Assembly: GCA_030832695.1 (NCBI GenBank)
Contig: JAURIP010000005.1
Location: forward strand, 1 to 17,859
Direction of reading: 5' to 3'
Length of the DNA stretch: 17,859 bases
From: Sediminibacterium sp.
GTDB lineage: Bacteria; Bacteroidota; Bacteroidia; Chitinophagales; Chitinophagaceae
Under the pieces are notes generated by a model. It did not search any database. It saw only the letters and a list, made by a program, of their open reading frames with translations, and was not told the origin of the DNA. This document shows positions 6,395 through 13,972 of the stretch, piece after piece (within the stretch, counting starts at the first letter, position 1; the number at the start of each line of letters is the position of its first letter). Made by a program: the position numbers and the translations under genes.

Positions 6395-7501
6395 ATGAAA
6401 AAAATAAATATTGCTATAGTTGGCTTAGGCTTTGGTGCTGAATTTATTCCTATATATCAAAAGCATCCATTAGCAAATATGTATACCATTTGTCAAAGAG
6501 ACGAAGCTAAATTAACTGCGATTGGAGATGCGTTTAATATTGAAAAAAGATATTCAAACTATGACGAACTATTAAAGGATGCAAATGTGGATGCAGTTCA
6601 CATTAACACACCGATTCAAAGTCATGCGGAACAAACCATCAAGGCATTAAATGCTGGAAAACATGTTGCATGTACTGTACCAATGGCTACAACAGTGGAA
6701 GAATGTCGTTTGATTTGCGAAGCAGTTCAGAAAAGTGGCAAAACTTATATGATGATGGAGACGGTCGTGTATAGCAGAGAATATCTTTTTGTAAAAGAAA
6801 TGTTCGATAAGGGTGAATTAGGAAAAATTCAATTTGTTAGAGCATCTCACCAACAAGAAATGGCAGGATGGCCTGGCTATTGGGAAGGATTGCCACCGAT
6901 GCATTACGCAACCCATTGTGTAGGTCCAATTGTTGGCTTGATTGGTAAAGAAGCAAGTCATGTTTCCTGCGTGGGTTCTGGAAGAATTGATGAAAATTTA
7001 ATTTCTAAATACAACTCCCCTTATGCGGTTGAAAGTTGTCATATACAATTTAGGAATTCAGATGTCGCTGGCGAAGTAACGCGCTCTTTGTTTAATACAG
7101 CCAGACAATACATAGAAAGTTTTGATGTTTATGGTTCTAAAAAAAGCTTTGAGTGGTCTCTAGTAGAGCATGAACAACCTGTGATACATAAAGGCGAAAC
7201 ACCTTCGAGAGTGTCTGTACCTGATTATGCCCATTTATTGCCAAAGGAAATACAATCCTTCACCATGCAAGGTGTATATGATTCAGATAGTAACCAACAC
7301 TTATCTTTTATACAGGGATCAGGTCATGGCGGATCACATCCGCATTTGGTGAATGAATTTTTGAAAGCATTAAATGAAAATAGAGCCCCATTCCCAAATG
7401 CCAAACAATCGGCGAACATTACCTGTGTTGGGATATTAGCGCATGAATCAGCGTTGCAAGGTGGCGTAAGATTAGATATGCCCACATTTACATTTGAATA
7501 A
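6395..7501 (+). CDS. Gfo/Idh/MocA-family oxidoreductase lacking the EKP lysine
   Basis: A 368-residue protein. The N-terminal Rossmann fold has IAIVGLGFGAEF (residues 6-17), and the segment INTPIQSHAEQTIKALNAGKHV (70-91) is typical of Gfo/Idh/MocA enzymes. Where the family normally has EKP, with a catalytic or NAD-contacting lysine, this protein has C93-T-V-P-M-A, so the lysine is replaced by Val95. The C-terminal domain contains PPMHYATHCVGP (about 167-178), whose histidines could serve in substrate or metal binding. No signal peptide or Tat motif is visible, so it is probably cytoplasmic. The ATG at 6395 is seven bases after the ThuA-azurin stop, which indicates cotranscription; a TTG upstream overlaps that gene and is less likely. 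ThuA-like proteins and MocA-type oxidoreductases (ThuB) are known partners in sugar oxidation. The substrate cannot be named. Confidence 0.85.
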   Translation: MKKINIAIVGLGFGAEFIPIYQKHPLANMYTICQRDEAKLTAIGDAFNIEKRYSNYDELLKDANVDAVHINTPIQSHAEQTIKALNAGKHVACTVPMATTVEECRLICEAVQKSGKTYMMMETVVYSREYLFVKEMFDKGELGKIQFVRASHQQEMAGWPGYWEGLPPMHYATHCVGPIVGLIGKEASHVSCVGSGRIDENLISKYNSPYAVESCHIQFRNSDVAGEVTRSLFNTARQYIESFDVYGSKKSFEWSLVEHEQPVIHKGETPSRVSVPDYAHLLPKEIQSFTMQGVYDSDSNQHLSFIQGSGHGGSHPHLVNEFLKALNENRAPFPNAKQSANITCVGILAHESALQGGVRLDMPTFTFE

Positions 7502-7646
7502 CCCCTAAAAAAATATATAAACTGCTCATTTGCATTCAATTATAAAAAAATAAGATACACTCAAATAAAAGATAAAAAATAAGTCGGAACTAAATGAGTA
7601 ATAAATTGTTTTTAAACTAGATTTAATTAACCAAAATATAAATAAT

Positions 7647-8015
7647 ATGAAAAGAGTATTAGGAATTTTAACCGTTTTAATTTGTTTGTCAAGTATATCA
7701 GCAAGCGCACAAGGTGGCGGCGGTGGACAACAATTGGATCCAGCTGCAAGAGCTGCAATGATGAAGGAAAGATACAAAGCATTAGGATGTAATGACGTGC
7801 AAGTAGATTCTGTTATTGCAATCACCAACGACTTCCGTCCGAAAATGATGGCATTAAGAGATTTAGACCAAGATGCTAGAGCAGAAAAAATGAAAGAAAT
7901 TAATGACGAAAGAAACAAAAGACTTGAAAAAGCATTACCAGCTGATATCGCAAAAAAAGTAATTGAATCTATGTCGCAACAAAGACCAGGCGGCGGTCGT
8001 GCGCCTAACCAATAA
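7647..8015 (+). CDS. Small Spy-like periplasmic protein
   Basis: A 122-residue exported protein with a signal peptide (MKRVLG..., cleavage after ASAQ at about 22), a glycine run (GGGGG), and an Ala/Met/Lys-rich part at about 30-110 that should form long amphipathic helices. It ends in a flexible PGGGRAPNQ tail. It resembles the short helical periplasmic proteins of Bacteroidota loosely grouped with Spy/CpxP, which act as chaperones or envelope-stress sensors in proteobacteria, but I do not see the LTxxQ motif itself. One cysteine (GCND, residue 48) is present. It stands 145 bp after the oxidoreductase and carries its own strong terminator, so it is probably transcribed alone. The function is inferred from shape only. 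Confidence 0.7.
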   Translation: MKRVLGILTVLICLSSISASAQGGGGGQQLDPAARAAMMKERYKALGCNDVQVDSVIAITNDFRPKMMALRDLDQDARAEKMKEINDERNKRLEKALPADIAKKVIESMSQQRPGGGRAPNQ

Positions 8016-8060
8016 ATTGGTTAATTTACAAAGTTGAATAAGTAGTAATATATTTATTTT

Positions 8061-8092
8061 AAGCCCAGCTAGTTACCTAGCTGGGCTTTTTT
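8061..8092 (+). terminator. Intrinsic terminator after the Spy-like gene
   Basis: AAGCCCAGCTAG (8061-8072) pairs perfectly over 12 bp with CTAGCTGGGCTT (8077-8088) around a TTAC loop and runs into six T residues. It lies 46 bp after the stop codon at 8015. On the minus strand no comparable U-tract follows, so it acts mainly on the plus strand and separates this gene from the convergent GH127 gene. Confidence 0.9.
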
Positions 8093-8131
8093 ATCTTAAT
8101 ACAACTAATAATAGTTAAGGCTAATTTATGA

Positions 8132-10090
8132 TTAGTTGTTTACTTTAAAGTCCTTAATGGTACTTGGCAACCATACCTGCATTGCATTATTTCCTCGATT
8201 ACTCCATGCGTAATAAGGTATCGCTCTCACCTTCTGCATGATGGAACTTACAGTGAATCCATCATTTGAAATTTGGATACAAGGCAAATTCGCAATCAAA
8301 CTTACCACCGGCTCATCCAATATTTTAAAGTCTTCTGCATTAAAGTCAATTGAAATTGGTGAAATCACATTCCAAGCTTTTCCATTATTATCAGCCCCTT
8401 CAATACAATAAACAATTGGCCCTCTTTGTAATGCAATCCGATCATTATTAAATTTTAATTCATTACGCGCAGTTACTTTTTTAATTGTCATTGGCAACTT
8501 ATATTCAATTACATCATTGTCCTTCCATTCATTTTTCACTACCACATATCCATCTTGTAAAACATAATTAATAGGATTCCCGTTTAATAATAACTCAGGC
8601 ATTTCATTAGTATTTTTGGTAAAATGATATAAATCCCCCGGTGCAGGCGTTCCAGTTACCCAACCAGGCAATCTAAATGCAATGGTTGATGTAATTTTCT
8701 TTTTCATATTTAAAATACATTTTACATCCCCCTTCCACGGGTATCCAGTTTGCATGGTCAATTTCATTTCCCCCTTGGGTAAATTAAAACTGGTTTCACT
8801 TCCAACAAATAAGTTGACAAATATTTTTTCGTCTTTATATCCGTAAATGTAATTTCCTAAGGAAGCAATTAACCTTGCAATGTTGGATGGACAACAAGCA
8901 GTTCCAAACCACTCCTGCCTACTCTTTTTACCATTGGATGCCAGAGGATTACCATAAAAGAATTTATCACCACTTAAAGACAAGCCATCTAATGCGGCAT
9001 TATACAAGCTGCGCTCTAACACATCCATATATTCCCCATTACCAGTTAAGCTATTCATCCGTTGGTTCCAAAAAACCATTCCAACCGACGCACAGGTTTC
9101 ACAATAGGCTTGTTCATTGGGCAAATCAAAATCCTTGCTAAACCCTTCATTACTTCCAGCTGATCCTATACCACCAGTAATATACATATTGCGATAAACC
9201 ACATCCTCCCAAACCGTGCGCATGGCTTTTAAATAATCAGTATCACCCGTTTGCGCAGCTACATCAGCAGCACCTGTATACAAATACATTGCCCTTACTG
9301 CATGTCCTGTAATTTGCGTTTGTTGTTTCACAGGTTCTTTGTCCTGTGTATATAAAGTATCCTTCCAATCAGACCAAGTATACCCTATAGCATGTTTTTT
9401 ACCTCGCTCAGATAATAACCAATCAGCCAAATTTAAATATTTTTTATCATTGGTAACTCGGTATAATTTTACTAAAGCCAACTCTAATTCTTGGTGCCCA
9501 GTTACCCAATTTCTTTTTCCAGGTCCAAATACCGAATCAAAATAGTTTGCCCATTTAATGACTACATCTAAAAACTTTCTTTTTCCAGTAGCATCATAAT
9601 AAGCCACTGCTGCTTCAATCATATGACCTCCACAATAGTCCTCATGCATACTCATATCAGACCATCTTTTATCTAAGCCTGTTAAAGTATAAAAAGTATT
9701 TAAATACCCATCTTTTAATTGGGCACTTGCTATTTTATCAATCCACTCATCGGCTTTTGCCTCTAGCGCTTTGTCCTTATTTGTTTTGATAGAATAGGCC
9801 ATAGCTTCAATGGCTTTGTATACATCAGAGTCATCATAAAAAATACCTTCGTGTTTCTCTCCTCTGTTTCGAGCCACTTTTTCAAAATTTCTAATACGCC
9901 CTGTTTTTTCCTCTGTTTGATAAATACAAGCAGCTAAAGTTTTGGTAGCGACTAAATCCATTTTAGGTTTCCAAAAAGCGTCTGTGACAGTAACTTTTGA
10001 AAAATTTATAGGTTCAATTTTAACATGTGAGCTTTGGGCATTTATTCCAATACACAAAAAACATAAAGATATAAAAATGAATAATTTCAT
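8132..10090 (-). CDS. GH127 beta-L-arabinofuranosidase (DUF1680 family), exported
   Basis: A 652-residue glycoside hydrolase with a signal peptide (MKLFIFISL..., cleavage after INAQ at about 19). The (alpha/alpha)6-barrel hallmark GGIGSAGSNEGF is at 305-316. Comparison with Bifidobacterium HypBA1 gives the full active site at the expected spacing: Glu315 (acid/base, HypBA1 Glu322), Glu331 and Cys333 in CETC (Glu338, Cys340), and Cys399-Cys400 in TACCPSN (Cys417, Cys418). The last four bind zinc, and Cys399 would be the nucleophile. The C-terminal third is the beta-sandwich region. The enzyme would release L-arabinofuranose from plant-type glycans in the periplasm or at the cell surface; the exact linkage cannot be read from sequence. 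No SusC/SusD pair is in the window. It is divergent from the DUF5916 gene, sharing a 107-bp control region. Confidence 0.92.
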   Translation of the reverse strand: MKLFIFISLCFLCIGINAQSSHVKIEPINFSKVTVTDAFWKPKMDLVATKTLAACIYQTEEKTGRIRNFEKVARNRGEKHEGIFYDDSDVYKAIEAMAYSIKTNKDKALEAKADEWIDKIASAQLKDGYLNTFYTLTGLDKRWSDMSMHEDYCGGHMIEAAVAYYDATGKRKFLDVVIKWANYFDSVFGPGKRNWVTGHQELELALVKLYRVTNDKKYLNLADWLLSERGKKHAIGYTWSDWKDTLYTQDKEPVKQQTQITGHAVRAMYLYTGAADVAAQTGDTDYLKAMRTVWEDVVYRNMYITGGIGSAGSNEGFSKDFDLPNEQAYCETCASVGMVFWNQRMNSLTGNGEYMDVLERSLYNAALDGLSLSGDKFFYGNPLASNGKKSRQEWFGTACCPSNIARLIASLGNYIYGYKDEKIFVNLFVGSETSFNLPKGEMKLTMQTGYPWKGDVKCILNMKKKITSTIAFRLPGWVTGTPAPGDLYHFTKNTNEMPELLLNGNPINYVLQDGYVVVKNEWKDNDVIEYKLPMTIKKVTARNELKFNNDRIALQRGPIVYCIEGADNNGKAWNVISPISIDFNAEDFKILDEPVVSLIANLPCIQISNDGFTVSSIMQKVRAIPYYAWSNRGNNAMQVWLPSTIKDFKVNN

Positions 10091-10171
10091 AGGACATCAT
10101 TTAATATTAAATAAAATGCAACATTTTACAAATAAATATAAACAAAAATTCATACGCTATTTGTTTAATAT

Positions 10172-10193
10172 GATGTATTTATGGAAATACATC
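10172..10193. promoter_or_regulatory. Perfect palindrome between the GH127 and DUF5916 genes
   Basis: GATGTATTT (10172-10180) pairs perfectly with AAATACATC (10185-10193) around ATGG. It lies in the shared divergent control region, four bases before the first ATG of the DUF5916 gene. A 9+9 dyad in this place fits an operator for a dimeric repressor controlling one or both genes. This is position-based inference; the DNA is AT-rich, but nine paired bases make chance less likely. Confidence 0.45.
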
Positions 10194-10197
10194 CAAA

Positions 10198-12459
10198 ATG
10201 GTATGCTATTCTGATAATATACATATATTTGATGAAATAGATTTGTATCAATTGAATTCGAACCGCCCCTTACTGATAATTATATTTGTCCTATATAGTA
10301 TAGGTACAACAATTGCGCAATTCCCCACTAAAATCGTAAACGATTCCGCTTTTTATTTTGCGCGCAAAATTAATACCCCCATTAAATTAGATGGTATAAT
10401 AGACGAACCTATTTGGCAATCTGCACAAAAAGCATCCAATTTTCAACAAAATTCACCAAACGACAGATTGCCTGCTACAGGACTTACAGAAGTGATGGTT
10501 ACTTATGACGATAAATACATTTATGTTGGCGCGAAGGTATATAATACTATAAAAAATCAACCCTATATTACCCCCTCTTTAAAAAGAGATTACAGAGGAG
10601 AGTCAAACGACGCATTGGTGATTGTATTAGACACTTATAATGACAAAAATAATGCATATTCATTTGGTATAAATCCCTTTGGTGTATTAAGGGAGGGCTT
10701 AGTATCCAATGGAGGGGTATTGAGTGAAGATCTAAATTTAGCATGGGAAAATAAGTGGAATGGGAAATCCAAAATTTATGAAGATTATTGGACCATGGAA
10801 ATGGCGATCCCTTTAAGTTCCCTTAGATTTAACAATGGCGCTAAACAATGGCTGGTAAATTTTTACCGAATTGATAGTTATAATGCTGAAAGATCGGGTT
10901 GGGCCAAGATTCCTAATCAATACTCGATGACCTCTTTGGCATTTTCAAAACCACTTCAATTTGAAATACCTATTCAAAAGAAGGGTGCTAACATTTCAAT
11001 GATTCCTTACACTTCCCCTAATTTTCAAAAGACAATGGTCAATGGGAAAATTGTAATGAAAAATAGTTTATCAAATGGTGCAGATGTAAAAATTGGGATT
11101 GGATCCTCCTTAAATTTAGACCTGACTATTAATCCAGATTTTTCACAAATTGAAGTCGATAATCAGGTTACCAACTTAGACCGTTTTGAAATTTTTTTTC
11201 CTGAAAAAAGACAATTTTTTTTAGAAAATGGCGACCTATTTTCAAATTTTGGAACGGAAGGTATTCGCCCTTTTTTTTCTAGGCGGATTGGGGTTTCTTA
11301 TGATAGTTCGACGAATTTAAACATTCCCACTAATATTGATGCAGGATTAAGACTAAGTGGAAAATTAAATGACAAATTAAGGTTAGGCTTGATGCATATG
11401 CAAACTGCCCAAAATAGCATGATTAATGAACCCCCCACCGCCTATTCTGTAATTACTTTACAGCAAAAAGTATTTGCAAGATCAAATTTTGGCGTGATGC
11501 TAGTCAATAAACAACCTGTTGGATCTGATCAATTTAATCGCGTACTAGGTATTGATTATAATTTAGCCTCTAAAGAAAATAAATGGAATGGGAAATTATT
11601 TTATCAAAAATCAATAGATGAGTTTAAAACTAAGAATGATCAAGCCTTTGGAAGTAGCCTACTCTATAATATAAGAAGTTTTGATACAAAGAATGAATTT
11701 TCAGTTGTGGAAGATAATTTTAATCCTGAAGTAGGTTTTGTAAAAAGAAGAGGCTATCAAAGAATTTCAAACACAACCAATTGGAAATTTTATTTGACCA
11801 ATAAAAAAATTGTAAAACATGGTCCAGGCATCGATTACGACTTTATTCAAAAACCTGGTAAAGGATTAACCGACTACGACTTAAACTTACTATACTCTGT
11901 ATACTTTAGAAATTCAATGTTCCTATTCATAAAATTAAGGAAAGATTATACCTTATTATTATCCGATTTTGATCCTACAAGAACAAATGGATTAAAGCTT
12001 AAAGCAAATCAATCCTTTCACTACAATTCCGTTTCAATAATGCTTAACACTGATTATCGCAAAAAATTAGCAGCCAAGCTTTCTAGTAAATTTGGAGAAT
12101 ACCTTAATGGTCAACGATTTAATATGGAAGGTGAATTAAGTTATAGGGTCCAACCCATTGGATTGGGTGGATTTGTATTCTCCTACAATAAATTAAACTT
12201 TCCAAGCCCGTATAAAAGTGCAGAACTCATTTTATTGGGGCCTAAATTTGATATTACTTTTTCAAAGAAATTATTTTTTTCAAGTTTATTACAATACAAT
12301 AATCAAATTAATAATGTGAACGTAAATACGCGAATACAATGGCGATTTGCACCTGCTTCCGACTTATTTATTGTATACACAGACAATTACTACTCCGATT
12401 CTTACTTATCAAAAGGAGGTGCGATTGTATTAAAAGCTACCTATTGGTTCAACTTATAA
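10198..12459 (+). CDS. CBM9-like domain / DUF5916 outer-membrane protein
   Basis: A 753-residue protein from the first ATG. A hydrophobic signal core (PLLIIIFVLYSIGTTIAQ) sits at 24-41, so the region before it is unusually long. A TTG at 10252 would give a compact signal peptide (MNSNRPLL...), and two -7-like boxes (TATATTTG 10224-10231, TAGATTTG 10238-10245) lie inside the longer reading frame, so the true start may be downstream. Residues about 55-245 are a CBM9-like beta-sandwich (KINTPIKLDGIIDEPIWQ...YIYVGAKV). The rest is DUF5916, a predicted outer-membrane beta-barrel with alternating strands to the C-terminus (ATYWFNL). Family members are widespread in Bacteroidota and often lie near hydrolases; their ligand is not established. 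Divergence from the GH127 gene suggests possible co-control with glycan use. Confidence 0.85.
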   Translation: MVCYSDNIHIFDEIDLYQLNSNRPLLIIIFVLYSIGTTIAQFPTKIVNDSAFYFARKINTPIKLDGIIDEPIWQSAQKASNFQQNSPNDRLPATGLTEVMVTYDDKYIYVGAKVYNTIKNQPYITPSLKRDYRGESNDALVIVLDTYNDKNNAYSFGINPFGVLREGLVSNGGVLSEDLNLAWENKWNGKSKIYEDYWTMEMAIPLSSLRFNNGAKQWLVNFYRIDSYNAERSGWAKIPNQYSMTSLAFSKPLQFEIPIQKKGANISMIPYTSPNFQKTMVNGKIVMKNSLSNGADVKIGIGSSLNLDLTINPDFSQIEVDNQVTNLDRFEIFFPEKRQFFLENGDLFSNFGTEGIRPFFSRRIGVSYDSSTNLNIPTNIDAGLRLSGKLNDKLRLGLMHMQTAQNSMINEPPTAYSVITLQQKVFARSNFGVMLVNKQPVGSDQFNRVLGIDYNLASKENKWNGKLFYQKSIDEFKTKNDQAFGSSLLYNIRSFDTKNEFSVVEDNFNPEVGFVKRRGYQRISNTTNWKFYLTNKKIVKHGPGIDYDFIQKPGKGLTDYDLNLLYSVYFRNSMFLFIKLRKDYTLLLSDFDPTRTNGLKLKANQSFHYNSVSIMLNTDYRKKLAAKLSSKFGEYLNGQRFNMEGELSYRVQPIGLGGFVFSYNKLNFPSPYKSAELILLGPKFDITFSKKLFFSSLLQYNNQINNVNVNTRIQWRFAPASDLFIVYTDNYYSDSYLSKGGAIVLKATYWFNL

Positions 12460-12493
12460 ATGTAAAATAAGTTCAATTTTGTACATTTACATT

Positions 12494-13165
12494 ATGGATG
12501 TAAAAATGGAGCCTTCCTGGAAACAAGCCTTGTCGCATTTATTTGACAAGCCTTATTTTTTGCAAATCGCCACGCATCTGAAAACTGAGCGCGCCACTAA
12601 AACTATTATATACCCTAAAGGTTCTTTGATATTTAATGCCTTTAACCAAACTCCTTATGATAAAGTAAAAGTGGTTATTCTAGGTCAGGATCCATACCAT
12701 AACCCCGGTCAAGCGATGGGTTTAAGTTTTTCAGTGCCAGATGGCACAAAACCGCCACCCTCCTTAATGAATATATACAAGGAACTCAATAAAGATATAG
12801 GCTTAGCAATTCCTACTACCGGCGATTTAACCAAGTGGGCAAATCAAGGTGTGTTGCTATTAAATGCTGTAATGACAGTTAGAGAAAATGAACCTGCTAG
12901 CCATGGTAAAATTGGATGGATGGAATTTACCAATGATGTAATCAAACATTTGTCCAGCGAGAAAAAAGGCATCGTATTTTTATTATGGGGGAATTTTGCA
13001 CAGCAAAAACAAATTTACATAGATGCTACAAAACATAAAATTTTAAAAGCAGCGCACCCTTCTCCTTTAAGCGCACACAATGGCTTTTTTGGATGCAAAC
13101 ATTTTAGTTTAACCAATGAATATTTGGCAAAAAATAATATAGACCCCATTGATTGGAAACCTTAA
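12494..13165 (+). CDS. ung: Uracil-DNA glycosylase, family 1
   Basis: A 223-residue enzyme that removes uracil from DNA as the first step of base excision repair in the cytoplasm. Both family-1 signatures are intact: GQDPYHNPGQAMGLSF with the catalytic Asp66, and HPSPLSAH at 188-195 carrying the second catalytic histidine and the DNA-intercalating leucine. PPPSLMNIYKEL and LLLNAVMTV are also standard family blocks. The length matches bacterial Ung (about 220-230). The ATG at 12494 is chosen over an upstream TTG (12479); ATG 12506 is a further option. It begins 34 bp after the DUF5916 gene and is followed after 14 bp by the acyltransferase gene. Confidence 0.97.
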   Translation: MDVKMEPSWKQALSHLFDKPYFLQIATHLKTERATKTIIYPKGSLIFNAFNQTPYDKVKVVILGQDPYHNPGQAMGLSFSVPDGTKPPPSLMNIYKELNKDIGLAIPTTGDLTKWANQGVLLLNAVMTVRENEPASHGKIGWMEFTNDVIKHLSSEKKGIVFLLWGNFAQQKQIYIDATKHKILKAAHPSPLSAHNGFFGCKHFSLTNEYLAKNNIDPIDWKP

Positions 13166-13179
13166 ATGATAAGATTAAA

Positions 13180-13920
13180 ATGACTTTGATTAAAAATATA
13201 TTCGCGCGCATATTAGCCATTTGGGCTTTATTCGTTTTTGCTTCAACCATGTTTTTATTTTTTCCATTTTACTTGGTATGCTTTTTAATTCCTGATCCAC
13301 AAAAAACAAGATACCATCGATTTATATCAAGAATCTGGATGGGTCTATTTTTATTTTTAGTGGGGATTACATTTAAAGTCACTGGGAAAGATATTTTTGA
13401 TACCCTGGAAACCGCTGTCATTGTATGCAACCATAATAGTTTAATTGACATTCCTGTAAGCACCCCATTTTTAGCAAGAGCCAATAAAACAATTGCAAAA
13501 AAAAGTTTTGTGTATGTCCCTTTGTTTGGCTGGATATATCAATTTGCCTCCGTAATTGTTGATCGAAAAAATAACGAAAGCCGTCGCAAAAGCTATGAAG
13601 AAATGAAACGCGTATTAGACAATGGATTAGATATGCTTATTTATCCAGAAGGCACACGAAACAAAACAAATAACCCATTAAAATCATTTTACGATGGCGC
13701 ATTTAGATTATCGGTGGATACCGGAAAACCCATTGTTCCTGTGGTTATTTTAAATACGAAAAGAATTTTACCCGCAAAACCCCTTTTATTTTTAAGACCG
13801 GGTAATATTATACTAAACATTCTCCCATCGATATCACCAATAGGCCATACCACAGAAACGTTAAAAAAATTGGTATTCGATATTATGGCTGATCATTATG
13901 AGAAAAACAATAAGGATTAA
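13180..13920 (+). CDS. plsC: 1-acyl-sn-glycerol-3-phosphate acyltransferase (PlsC family)
   Basis: A 246-residue inner-membrane acyltransferase that would convert lysophosphatidic acid to phosphatidic acid in phospholipid synthesis. Hydrophobic segments at about 5-40 and 50-65 anchor the N-terminus. The catalytic HxxxxD block is NHNSLID (84-90), and the glycerol-phosphate-binding EGTR block is YPEGTRNK (155-162). PVVIL near 187 fits the later conserved block. The ATG at 13180 is used; the longer TTG frame at 13153 would overlap ung. It lies 14 bp after ung, so the two may share a transcript. It is convergent with lptD, 52 bp away, with no clear terminator between them. PlsC-family members can also act on other acyl acceptors, for example in ornithine lipid synthesis, so the exact substrate is not certain. 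Confidence 0.88.
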   Translation: MTLIKNIFARILAIWALFVFASTMFLFFPFYLVCFLIPDPQKTRYHRFISRIWMGLFLFLVGITFKVTGKDIFDTLETAVIVCNHNSLIDIPVSTPFLARANKTIAKKSFVYVPLFGWIYQFASVIVDRKNNESRRKSYEEMKRVLDNGLDMLIYPEGTRNKTNNPLKSFYDGAFRLSVDTGKPIVPVVILNTKRILPAKPLLFLRPGNIILNILPSISPIGHTTETLKKLVFDIMADHYEKNNKD

Positions 13921-13972
13921 AATTAATAGCGACGTTGCGTTGACTTTTAAAGATGTGTCAGTTCGTGATTTA

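Noticed and set aside
7526..7918. 130-codon minus-strand frame opposite the Spy-like gene
   Set aside because: It is antisense to a gene with a clear signal peptide and terminator, and its composition is that of a mirrored frame.
8101..8139. 9-bp inverted repeat (ACAACTAAT / ATTAGTTGT) at the 3' end of the GH127 gene
   Set aside because: Considered as a terminator for the minus strand, but the loop is 21 bases, the stem is AT-rich and no T-tract follows.
12479..12493. TTG 12479 as start of ung
   Set aside because: Adds five residues not expected in the family; ATG follows in frame at 12494.
13153..13179. TTG 13153 as start of plsC, overlapping ung
   Set aside because: ATG at 13180 gives the usual membrane-anchor start; the overlap is not needed.
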